Source: Biomphalaria glabrata
Taxonomy: Eukaryota > Mollusca > Gastropoda > Planorbidae
Direction of reading: 5' to 3'
DNA: 64,000 nt
Assembly (NCBI RefSeq): GCF_947242115.1
Contig: NC_074725.1
Coordinates: forward strand, 25,314,398-25,378,397
This document shows positions 11,155 to 20,867 of the stretch, piece by piece. The translations under genes were made by a program, and so were the position numbers. Under the pieces are notes generated by a model. That model worked only from the letters and a program-made list of their open reading frames with translations. It was not told the origin of the DNA and did not search any database. Within the stretch, counting starts at the first letter, position 1. The number at the start of each line of letters is the position of its first letter.

Positions 11155-11863
11155 TCTATATATGTAATTCTCTTTATGGCTCAACAGTTTGGACACCAAG
11201 AAATAAAGGAAAGATCACTCTTTTATTTCTGTAAATCGGACTAGAGTTACCCCACGAAAAAAAAAAGTGGGGGGAGGGAACAAGTAGTACTTTACTACGT
11301 ACAGAATTACTTTACGAGCCTTGCATGTAGTGAAGTCATACAGTATATCATAAAAATTCGATTTCCGACGTAGATCACGCTCAATAGCAAATTTACCAAA
11401 TGTTTTAATCTATCTACGAGAATTCTTCATTAGTTTGAGGCGAGAGAAGCTTCTTTCACTAGATTCCACAATTAAGGATATTGCATAATGCCGTTTTCGT
11501 TTTGTTTTTATTTTATCGCGCTTAGGATTGGCGTTTTCCATATTGAATAACAACCTAAAATGACAATTTTGGTCTATATATTTCAGGAGATTTGTATGAG
11601 TTTTCAAAAGATCTTAATAATATCCGGTGAATTCCAAGACTTTTTCGTAATTTTGCAATTTCAGGATATTTCCAGGAGCTCCTGGTAAATTTGGAGGCCG
11701 CGGGAAATCTGTTTTAAGTTATAAAATAATTTAATTTAATAATTTACACCTAGAATTAGCGCGTGTCCAATGAAAGTGTGGGTCCCACTGCGGTCGCATA
11801 GGTTGCAGTGGCCTAAGGCCGCCCTGCAAAATAGCGGCATATGCTACGCCGTGGGTCGACTAG
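11155..11863 (+). mobile_element. Non-autonomous Helitron copy 1 (with hAT fragment)
   Basis: Starts TCTATATATGTAATTCTC after an A and ends ...GGTCGACTAG before a T, with a GCGGCATATGC/ACGCCG hairpin just upstream: the TC...hairpin...CTRR layout of Helitrons inserted between A and T. The same ends occur, inverted, at 17805-18818 and 28560-32122. Inside, 11296-11826 is a minus-orientation piece of the same hAT derivative found in the other two copies. Confidence 0.7.
11296..11826 (-). mobile_element. Truncated hAT derivative inside Helitron copy 1
   Basis: The right end (minus-strand start) CAGGGCGGCCTTAGG abuts CAAAATAG. Minus-strand coding remains read ESSERSFSRLKLMKN, the hAT dimerisation motif, and further on the equivalent of a YDFTTCKARKV tail. 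The other terminus is lost at ~11296, where the element joins Helitron sequence directly. Confidence 0.6.
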
Positions 11864-13028
11864 TTTCAGATATTAAGGATTGATTTTAAGGAACACTCAA
11901 GTTAGCTACTCGCAACAAATATTTATTGACAATAGTAGACGTTTGCCTAGCCATGTCCAGAAATGTCCTCTTCCTCTTCCAGACAGTATTTTAACATTTT
12001 TATTTTACTTTGTTTGGTATGCTTGAATCACTACAGGACAAACAACTTTGATCTATTCTTCTTTTTAAAAAGCAGGTCAAATTAAATGACGTAAGGTGGC
12101 AGCACTGCCCGATACTGAAGGGAGAAGAACAAACGATGCACGAACAGCGTGGGTACGTCTTTATTTACCCATTCATGGAAAGATTAAATATTAAGCGAGA
12201 CTCTTTGTAGGAGAAGGCCTGTTATAGTCAGCATAAGACTTCAATAGAACGATGATTCAACGCATGGGGGAAATTCAACCATTTTTATTCTCGCGAAACG
12301 TGTGTTTATACCTAGGGTTAAGATTTACTTGGGGTTAGTTTTTTTGGGGAAAAAAACAACCTCCCGCTAGAGTTTGCATTCTTTGGAATCCCATTTCAAT
12401 GATCGAAGACCTTTTGAATAAGAGAGCCTAATTTGAATTCATTCTGTGGTCCCATAGAAAGACTCTTCTATTAAATGCTTGTTCTATTTTCTTAAAAATA
12501 CAAACTGAAGAGATAATATTGTTTATCAACTAAAGTTTTGATTCTTGATAACCAGATAGTTGACTGTTGACATTCTTTACTCAGACATCCGTTATATTTA
12601 CATACTAAACTTATCTTTGAATGTGGGTCACCTTAGAGTTAGGATGTCTTAGGATTAGACATATGCTTTTAGTAGGAACCAATTGAAAAAAAAAGTTTAA
12701 TAGGGTGCCATAGTACTAAAAAAATATTTTAATTTGTATTTCATAAATAGGCCTACTATCAATGGGTCAGTCTAAACATTCAAATGTATTTACATCTAAC
12801 ATTATAAAGCACAATGTCAAAATGTAACAGTTTAGGGGTGCAGATTTATTTATTATGTAAACAGTAGTATCACATTAAGAAGTGAATGTGATGCGAACAG
12901 CATAGTGCATTATTATCCAGTAGTAGGCCTACTAGATCTACATCTAATCCTGATTATAATATTGGCCTAACTCTAGGTCGGGGGTTTTTGTATTGAGGGC
13001 TGTATTAAAAAAATTGGGGATTGGGGGC

Positions 13029-13032
<4 letters not shown>
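11864..13032. other. No recognisable feature
   Basis: About 1.2 kb of AT-rich sequence without a supportable gene or repeat on either strand. Confidence 0.5.

Positions 13033-13075
<43 letters not shown>
13033..13075. repeat. (TA)n(CA)n(TA)n microsatellite
   Basis: Mixed TA and CA dinucleotide tract directly in front of the CATGGGCGTAGCCAGG repeat. A (TATG)/(TG)n tract follows at 13168-13198. Confidence 0.9.
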
Positions 13076-13330
13076 CATGGGCGTAGCCAGGATTTTTTTC
13101 GAGATGGGGGGTTTGGGGGGATTTTTTTCTCCCCCCGCCCTCCTCCCTTTTCCCCGCGGAAAAAAAAATATATATTTGTATGTATGTGTGTGTGTGTACA
13201 TAATCTTTATTACATTCTGACCCTTCATTCTTTCGGAAGACGTTTATTGTGCCCTAGAATAGGTTCTTCCTGGAGTTAGTGGAAAAGTTGTAGACTCCCC
13301 GCCATTGCCAGCAAGGGGGTCTATGGGAGC
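13076..13330 (+). repeat. Dispersed repeat copy B, CATGGGCGTAGCCAG type
   Basis: Starts like copy A (614) and continues with the AGAATAGGTTCTTCCTGGAG block (13254-13273) without the 731-bp insert that splits copy A. G- and C-rich runs follow the start, as in many hAT-like ends. Confidence 0.55.
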
Positions 13331-13484
13331 GCCAGTAGCTCCCCCAAAGCAGGATGGAGCCCGGCCGCCAAGCACTATTTCTGGTATTGAATTGAAAGCT
13401 AACAAAATGCATATTCTGAGGTATCTACAGTGCATTTTCCTGCTATTTAAAAGTTTTATTTCAAAAACCAAATGTGAATTCTTA

Positions 13485-13860
13485 CTGACTTAGACCCTCC
13501 CGCGCCGTTCGGCGCATTTCCGTCAAGCTGTTTCCACAAAAATCTGTCACTGGTAATGTCTGAAGCCTCTTCCCAACTGCTCTGAGGACCTCCATGAATG
13601 TGTGGCACCAAGTTGTACTAGAATGTTATCATAACTCTTATTAAGCGAAATTCATTTTGTCGGAGTACATGTCTCGCAAACTTCATGCGACGCTCTTTCA
13701 CAATCTTACTAAGGGGTCGACTCCCAGTTCGGCATAGGATTTCCTTGATTTAAACCCGATCTCTATAACTGACTCCTAAAATCTGTCTTAGCCATGTTTG
13801 TTGAGCCACATTTAGTGTTTTTCAATTTCTCAGATGACTACTGCACTTTATTAATGGACC
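13485..13860 (-). pseudogene. LINE ORF2 C-terminal fragment
   Basis: The minus strand from ~13805 reads QTWLRQILGVSYRDRV, a stop, then IKEILCRTGSRPLSKIVKER and RMKFARHVLRQNEFRLIRV. About 13600-13490, in another frame, reads EASDITSDRFLWKQLDGNAP. Both parts are typical of LINE C-termini (HxLRxxxxRL ... ASDRxxWRxLV). At least one stop and one frame change; dead. Confidence 0.65.
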
Positions 13861-13879
13861 CCGCCACTTGAAGAAATGT

Positions 13880-14260
13880 GTAACCTCTCTTGAATACGGT
13901 CTTGGAATTAGGTGACTGTAGTTTGCTTTAGATTTTATATTGAAAAGGGAAGTTTTATCGTCAAAATCATCTGGTGTGGATTTTAAACTAAAAAATCTCT
14001 AGAGTTTTTTTTTTTAATTAAAAAACCCATTCAGCTACGGTCATAGAATTTTTTTACTGTAGTTTGCTTTAGAATAATATTGAAGATGGAGGTTTTCCCA
14101 CCTCAAAACTCTCTGTAGGGGGATTTTAAACTCAAAACCATCAGGAGGGGTTTTAAACTTTAAAAAAAAGCCATCTGTAGGAGAGGGGTTTAAACTCAAA
14201 ACCCCCAATTGGCTTGGCTACGCTCAAATAATTTTAGTGCGTAATTTGCTTTTTTTATAT
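13880..14260. repeat. Degenerate ~100-bp tandem units
   Basis: Three to four diverged units of the type 'GGTCATAGAATTxxGTGACTGTAGTTTGCTTTAG' and 'TTTTAAACTCAAAACC' match 1540-1930 and 8466-8760. Probably the inner repeats of repeat copy B. Confidence 0.5.
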
Positions 14261-14275
14261 TAAAAAGGTATTTTT

Positions 14276-14402
14276 TTAGCATCAAACCCCGCTGAAAGCA
14301 CTGGCGGATCCAGGGGGGGGGGCGGTAGGGGCGATCGCCCCCCCTCCCTCGGCCGACCCCCCCCCTGGATCCGCCAGTGCTTTCAGCGGGGTTTGATGCT
14401 AA
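14276..14402. repeat. Near-perfect 127-bp palindrome
   Basis: Left arm 14276-14328 and right arm 14351-14402 are inverted copies (~50 bp each). The centre of each arm is CACTGGCGGATCCAGGGGG, like a hAT-type terminus, and ATCAAACCCCGCTGAAAG lies outside it. The spacer is GC-rich with runs of C and G. Looks like a foldback remnant or two transposon ends joined head to head. Confidence 0.85.
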
Positions 14403-14639
14403 CTTTGATATAGGATTCACACAATTTGTAAACGAATTTATTACTTATGTTAAAAATATATACTAATTATTTATATTTCAACCTGTTTTTAGATTATTTC
14501 GCCCCCCCTCTAGTATGTTGGCCGATTTGGTGGGGATGGGGGCGGTCCAATTTATTTGTAGAAATCACAGCTTGCTAACAAAGTCAATTAAATATCTATA
14601 TTTATAATATATATAATTTTAATAATTTTTAATAGTATG

Positions 14640-15235
14640 AATAATGAGCTTTAGGTCAGGAGAATGCTTTTCTGCAGTGAAGAATGCAAGAAAACGCGTT
14701 TGGCGTCGGGGCTTCGCCCCGAACTCCATTGATGAATAATGAGCTGTAGAACTGAGGTGAATACGTTTCTGCAGTGAAAAAAGCAAGAAAACCCTTTTGG
14801 CGTCGGAGCTTCGCCCCGAACTCCATTTATGAATAATGAGCTGTAGATGTCTGGAGAATGCGTTTCTGCAGTGAAGAATGCAAGAAAACGCTTTTGGCGT
14901 CGGGGCTTTGCCCCGAACTCCATTGATGAATAAATGAGCTGTGCTTGTCAGGAGAATGCGTTTCTGCTGTGAAGAATGCAAGAAAACGCTTTTGGCGTTG
15001 GGTTTCGCCCCGAACTCCATTGATGAATAAAGAGCTGAAGATGTCAGAAGAATACGTTAATAGTATGAATAATGAGCTTTAGGTCAGGAGAATGCTTTTC
15101 TGCAGTGAAGAATGCAAGAAAACGCGTTTGGCGTCGGGGCTTCGCCCCGAACTCCATTGATGAATAATGAGCTGTAGAACTGAGGTGAATACGTTTCCGC
15201 AGTGAAAAAAGCAAGAAAACGCTTTTGTCGTCGGG
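14640..15235. repeat. 95-bp tandem repeat with internal hairpin, ~6 copies
   Basis: Each unit holds GAATAATGAGCT, TTCTGCAGTGAAGAATGC, AAGAAAACGC and the strong hairpin CGGGGCTTCGCCCCG followed by AACTCCAT. A ~428-bp block (14629 onward, repeated from ~15057) shows a second level of duplication. The periodic minus-strand frames (133 and 90 codons) are artefacts. Confidence 0.95.
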
Positions 15236-15841
15236 GCTGATTAGTTGGATCTCTACTCTACCTTTTAGGTGATCAGTTGTACCTCTACTCTACTTATTCC
15301 AGGAGAGTTAGAAGAGGAATCTTATCAAAGACGAAGTGTTCTCCTGTTTGCTTTTATGTGAAAAAAACGCCAAATGATTTTTTACAATTTTATTAATTTA
15401 AAGGATCAAAACAAGACCATGGCTTAAATATTCCTGGTCCATTGGTGACTTCGATGGGGGCCGCTTCTGATTTTGTGTGATAACTAAAACCATCTTTGTA
15501 ATCTTGTTTTTTTTTTTTTTTGACATTTAATATTTTAAAAAAATTATCTGTATAGTATTTTTCAATGTGTTCTATTTCTCTCAAATAGGCTACTCATTTT
15601 GTGAAGAAGCAAAAAGGACTATCGAATTAAAAATCATTAGTGTACAAAATCAACCACAATTCCGATGTTACATGCCAAATTCCCCCTGGGGCGCCCCAGT
15701 GATAACTATACGTGCAGTTAAATATCACATTGTTTACCCTAATCCTCTGAGGTCTCTGGGTCTAAAATTCATTAGCCCATATGCACTTATCTTCAACACT
15801 TTCATTTTTTCAATAAGTAATTAAAGTTCATATAAGTGTGT
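15236..15841. other. No recognisable gene
   Basis: AT-rich with small repeats (GTACCTCTACTCTAC near 15250-15295). No supportable coding region. Confidence 0.5.
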
Positions 15842-16013
15842 CATAGCCCTACGACTGTGTGACTTTTAGAAAGAGCTTGGCAATTTAATGGAAATAGATC
15901 TAATGGGAATTTCCCAGTCAACACAGTCATAGCCCTACGACTGTGTGACTTTTAGAAAGAGCTTGGCAATTTAATGGAAATAGATCTAATGGGAATTTCC
16001 CAGTCAACACAGT
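15842..16013. repeat. Tandem duplication of 86 bp
   Basis: Two almost identical copies run from CATAGCCCTACGACTGTGTG to TTTCCCAGTCAACACAGT (15842-15927 and 15928-16013), so the duplication is recent. Confidence 0.95.
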
Positions 16014-17468
16014 CCCATGTTATCTGTTACTATTTTTAGATAGAACGACTCTAGTGGGAACGCTTCTCGAGCGATAAGGTCTACAAGTCACCACTACGCC
16101 AGGGCAGGTTTTTTTTTGTGTGTTGTTTTTTCTTTTCCGGGAAATACGTAACGCCTACAGCGACTGCTACACAACTAGATCTAGGTGTGTTTTTTTTATT
16201 TGCTTGGCAAAGTTTTGTATGTGTTCATAATAGATCGACATGGCTTGGACTTGAGATCTAGATCTAGATCTATCAATTATATGTCTCTAAAACTATGTTT
16301 CAGGTAGATTGATATAAGGCTGTACCTTTTTTTTCATAAAACACTGACTCTACTGGAGGCTGATAATGAAATGAAACTGAAATACGCTTGTAGATGACTT
16401 AGTTGACTTGTACTAACACGACTCTAGGTGTATCTAGTTCATCTTTTAAAGTAAACGGTACATTGGTCAACCAAAATCTAATAAGGTTAGTACAATTAAG
16501 AAAATAAAAATATACATTATAATACAATGTATCTAGATCTATAGATCTAATTATCTATACAATTCATTTAGAAGAATCTTACTTGTTCTTGTGAGCAAGT
16601 CAGGTTGACATGCTAGAAGAATGCTAAAAAATGTGTTCAATTAAAATGTATATTTTAAAGTCACTGCACATTATCATTTCCATGCTCTGGTTTTATTGCT
16701 TCCATTACTAAATCTAGTCTAGAGATAATATTAGGCCTACGTGTAATTAATATCTTTCAATTAGATTTAGATCTAGATCTACTAATTAGGCCTACTCCAT
16801 TATGAATGCACTTCTCTTTGCTTCTTTATATTTGTATTATTGTAGTAGTCGTGTGTTTATTTACATTCGTTGTAGGTTTCTTTGTACCATGTAGACACTT
16901 CCTTCTTCAGAGTTGAATTTTATGTATACAAGATATTAAGATATTGATCTATATACATTCATATCTAAATTTATAAGCAGAAGATATACATTTAGATCTA
17001 GAACTATAAACAGCAGAAGATATATATATAGCCTACATTTAGGCCTAGATCCATAAGTTGAAGATACACATTTAGATCTAGATATATATAAGAAAAAGAT
17101 ATACATTTAGATCTAGATGGATCTAGTTTTTTTTTATACTCTTAAGAAATGTTGAAATTTTCTTTGGGAGATCTAGATTTCTGGACTATATCCCAGACAG
17201 CCCTAGAACGCTTCACCGTGTTGGCTAGAATGTTTAACCAGGTTCATGCTTGACTGATCATGTTCTTATACTGTTAGCCCTTTCAACCTCTATAGATCTT
17301 TATAGATCTTTTAAAATTCTAAAGATCCAACACTAACAGCCCCAGTTTATTTGTCTTGTCTGATTTAAAATAGTTTTGTCACAGCACTAGTTTTCATGCA
17401 GACTATATGCTAGAAGTCGTCAGCTAATAAGAAGATTATCAGCTAGATCTAGGCATCATGTCTATCTA
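16014..17468. other. AGATCT-rich sequence with short diverged repeats
   Basis: No gene. Many TAGATCTAGATCT words; a run of ~50-bp diverged units (AGAAGATATACATTTAGATC type) at 16975-17125. Confidence 0.6.
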
Positions 17469-17804
17469 TCTTATAATGTAAAGTAGGAAGTAAGGCGTAT
17501 GTATGTATGTCCCGCGTAGAAATCAAAACCTTTTGACCAATCTTGATAAAACTTGGCAGAAATGTTCCTTGGGTGCTAACTGGAACCGTAACGTGTGTAT
17601 AGTAGCCCTAATTAAGACCCTCAAAAAAAAAAGTTACCTAACTCTATGAAAGTTTTAGTATCTTATCTAGGCCATGTTTACCGTGTTTACATGAGAGAAG
17701 ATCGAAAGGATCTAGATCTAGTTTTAAGAACTACACTTTGCACTGATAGTTTTTAACTTTGACACATGAAAATTAAAAAATATAGTCTATTGATTTCATT
17801 TGAA
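17469..17804 (+). mobile_element. Helitron-like 5' end fragment
   Basis: Starts TCTTATAATGTAAAG after an A and continues GGCGTATGTATGTATGTCCC, then matches (inverted) 23390-23730 over ~330 bp: AAATCAAAACC..TTTGACC, TTGATAAAACTTGGCAGAAA, the AGACCCTCAAAAAAAA region and AGGATCTAGATCTAGTT. It is interrupted at 17804 by Helitron copy 2. TC start after A fits a Helitron 5' end; no coding part. Confidence 0.5.
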
Positions 17805-17841
17805 CTAGTCGACCGGCGGCGTTGCATTCTCCGCTATTTTG

Positions 17842-18469
17842 CAGGGCCGGCCTTAGGCCACTATGCAACCTATGCGAGCGCACTTTCATAGGACCCGCGC
17901 TAATTCTAGGTATATAAATTATTAAATTAAACCATTTTATAACTTATAAGAGGTTCCTGGAAATCTCCTGAAATTGCAAAATATACGAAAAAGTCCTGGA
18001 AATATCCGGAAATTATTAAAATATTAAGAAAGCTCATACAAATCGCATGAAATATATAGACAAAAATTGTCATTTTGGGGTGTCATTCAATATGGAAAAC
18101 ACCAATCCTAAGCGCGATAAAAAAAAAAACAGCATTACCCGTAATTGTGTAATCTGGTGAAGGAAGCCTCTCGCGCCTCAAACTAATGAAGAATTACTTG
18201 AGGTCAACAATTCTCGTAGATGGATTGAAACATTTGGTAATTCTTGCTATTGAGCGTGATCTATGTAGGACATTTTTTTTAATGAAATACTGTATGACTT
18301 TGCTACACGCAAGGCTCGTATAGTAGTTCTGTACGTAGTAAAGGATGAATAAAATGCAAAGATGAATCTATATTCTAATACAAAGTCTTAAATTTCACTT
18401 ATTTTCCGTATCCCTTCCCAAATTTGACCCCGCGAAATCCGTTTCGCATAGGGCCCCACAACGGTCCTG
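17842..18469 (+). mobile_element. Non-autonomous hAT, 628 bp
   Basis: Ends CAGGGCCGGCCTTAGGCC and ...CACAACGGTCCTG, flanked by CTATTTTG (17834-17841) and CTATTTAG (18470-18477), a near-exact 8-bp target duplication as expected for hAT. It retains C-terminal transposase traces (GCCTCAAACTAATGAAGAAT region, then the ATTGAGCGTGATC block), so it is a deletion derivative of a coding hAT. Confidence 0.75.
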
Positions 18470-18607
18470 CTATTTAGTGACGGGTGAATACAGAGTAGAT
18501 TACTTGTTCTCCTTCCCCCCTCTTTTTTTTCGCTAAAGCTACGTGGGGTAGAAATAAAAAGAGTGATCTTTCCATGACTTCTTGGTCACAACGGTTAAAT
18601 CTTATAT

Positions 18608-18675
18608 AATACAGACGTTACTTCAAAAAAGAAGATGATTACGTCCTACGCGTCATGCATTTAGTCATGCATATT
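18608..18675 (-). repeat. LINE 3' piece shared with 2258-2325
   Basis: The segment TACAGACGTTACTTCAAAAA through GCATTTAGTCATGCATATT is the same as next to the LINE tail at 2230-2330. Here it lies between two copies of the Helitron 5' segment. Confidence 0.8.
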
Positions 18676-18818
18676 TGCCCTGCTATTTTGTGACGGGTAC
18701 ATACTACTTGTTCTCCCCCCTCTTTTTTTTTTTCGTATGGTAACTCTAGTCCGATCTTTCCTTTACGTCTTGTCCAAACTGTTGAGCCATGAAGAGAATT
18801 ATATATATATATAAAAGA

Positions 18819-19469
18819 TAGTCCCATTCATGTGTCGTTCACACCGCTATGTAAACACACTATGATTGGACAGTTTACATGAGGCTCTATATGGGGGATA
18901 TATACATATACTAACATACAATAATTAATAAGCTTCTTGAGCCATTGAATTCACTCTTGTGATAGTAGGTCTACATCTATTATAATAGTGGCTAGAATCT
19001 AGATCTAGATCTAAATATATGTAGACCTACAAGGAAATGTTTTTATTTTAAAAAATGGATTTAGGTCGATTAACTATTTTGATAGCTCCATTCATACTAT
19101 TTTTTTAAATTTACGCATTTGCTTTCTTATAGCATTATTATTTCGTTTAATTGTTTCCAAAACACTCTCAGTGACTATATCGACAGTGATACGCAAATTA
19201 AGAATCGCGGGCCACGGGTTATATATGTCTAGTGTAGAATATAGAGCCATAGTAAATAGAAGCCTTCACCCATGCAGAAAACTGCTAGTTTATTTACATT
19301 TAAAGTAAACGAAACTAAGGCCAACTCTTTATCTATTTAGTTCAAGGATAAAAGTCTTTAGCTCAAGTTCATTGCTTACTCGTTGAAGGGAAATCCCCTG
19401 AAAATGATTAGTAATGATTCTGTCTCCCTATCAACGTGTAAGTCGTTAACATCTATTTTTAGACATTGT
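18819..19469. other. No recognisable feature
   Basis: AT-rich; no gene or clear repeat seen. Confidence 0.5.
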
Positions 19470-19575
19470 TTCTGTATAGAATTTAGCCCTTGTTATCTAG
19501 AGAGAGAGAGAGAGTAGTCCTTAAGGGAATGCAGGCACGACATGGCCTAAAATTGTGCCGATGTGCCTAAAACCA
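19470..19575 (+). mobile_element. 3' end fragment of the I-group LINE family
   Basis: Matches the last ~100 bp of the LINE at 32513-38297: AGAGAGAGTAGTCCTTAAGG, GCAGGCACGACATGGCCTAA, TTGTGCCGATGTGCCT, then a CAAACCAAAC tail. A strongly 5'-truncated copy or a SINE using the same tail. Confidence 0.75.
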
Positions 19576-20404
19576 AACCAAACATTGTTTCATTTGCGTT
19601 TTCTTCCTTTTTTTCCTTTCGTGGTTTTCCCAATCTCCTCGGAAATATTTCTAGAAGCCTACTTCATGTGAGGCTATTTGTGAAAGAAAATGAATGCGAA
19701 ATTCCCAGGGCTATCAGCCAGTCCCTCCCATTGAATCATGATTATACATGCTATCTATAGTTGATCATTGTAGTGTAGAACATGGTCGCTGACTGAACGA
19801 TCAGGGTGACGATGATAAATTGACTGACTACATCCGTGTTACTTCCAAATTTAGTCTTGTTCAAAATGTCATCTATTTTACTTCCTAATGCATTGTCTCT
19901 ATAAAAGTATGTATACAATTAATTAGTGTGACACATTATAGCGATGCTCAGACTTAAGCGGATTCAATTAGTTGACATTTTCAGCAGTACAATTTATGCT
20001 CATATTTCATATTTCGAACATTCTCAGAATAGCCACGCAAAAAAATGGTAAGCCTATGTTTTTGTATTTAAAAAAACTTGATGACAACAAAGTCGCATTG
20101 CAAGGAGTTCACTTTCTATTCCTCGACTTCTTGCCTCAGCTCTCTCTACTATTAATGAGTAGCTCGGAGGTTCATTCAATAATGCCTCATTTTTTAAAAT
20201 GATCTTTCATTAGGCGGATATTCTTTTGTTTTATGCAATTTCTCTGTTGTATTATTTCTACTATTGTTCAATGAATTGACACAAAGACTTCAGAAGGTAA
20301 ACATGTAATGCATGTATATTAACAATGAACGTCCAAATGTGCTTTGGGTTCGCCATTGTGCTACATTTTGTCTTATTTGACCTTGAATTTCGTCGTAGGG
20401 GTGC
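19576..20404. other. No recognisable feature
   Basis: No supportable gene. Short stop-free frames of 65 and 76 codons have no recognisable content. Confidence 0.5.
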
Positions 20405-20575
20405 TGTGACTGAGACGTCTTGTCATGTTAAATGAGACGTCTTGTCATGTTAATTGAGACGTCTTGTCATGTTAAGTAAGACGTCTTGTCGTGTTAAGTA
20501 AGACGTCTTGTCGTGTTAAGTGAGACGTCTTGTCGTGCTTAGTAAGACGTCTTGTTGTGTTAAGTAAAACGTCTT
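20405..20575. repeat. 22-bp minisatellite containing GACGTC, 8 copies
   Basis: The unit is GAGACGTCTTGTCATGTTAA plus two bases, with G/A and A/G variants. Each unit holds the palindrome AGACGTCT. Confidence 0.95.
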
Positions 20576-20867
20576 GCCACAGATCTATATTTTTTTTTTT
20601 TTTTTGGGTCTCCCAAAAGTTGTCAACATAAGTTAGTTTAACGATTGGGAGAATTTCGAACATTCTAAAATTAGCAAGTCGAGAAGAAATACATAAGTAG
20701 AGACGTTTTGAAATGCCTTCTTCAAAAAGTTTTAAGTTGACACTGTTTCAGACGTCTCTTATTAGAAGATAAAACCACATTTAAAATATATTTTAATCTA
20801 AAAACACTTAATAATATATTTTTTGGGTTAATATTTAAACATGGATTGATAACTACAATTAAAGTGG

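Larger units (their letters stand above)
17805..18818 (-). mobile_element. Non-autonomous Helitron copy 2 (with hAT derivative)
   Basis: On the minus strand it starts TCTTTTATATATATATATAA (18818) and ends ...GGTCGACTAG (17805) with A and T outside, matching copies 1 and 3. It carries a complete hAT derivative (17842-18469). Its 5' part is duplicated: GTGACGGGT...ACTTGTTCTCC occurs at ~18476 and ~18683, with a 65-bp LINE piece (18608-18675) between the two. Confidence 0.65.

Noticed and set aside
14619-15020. 133- and 90-codon minus frames with MEFGAKP repeats
   Set aside because: Translations of the 95-bp tandem repeat.
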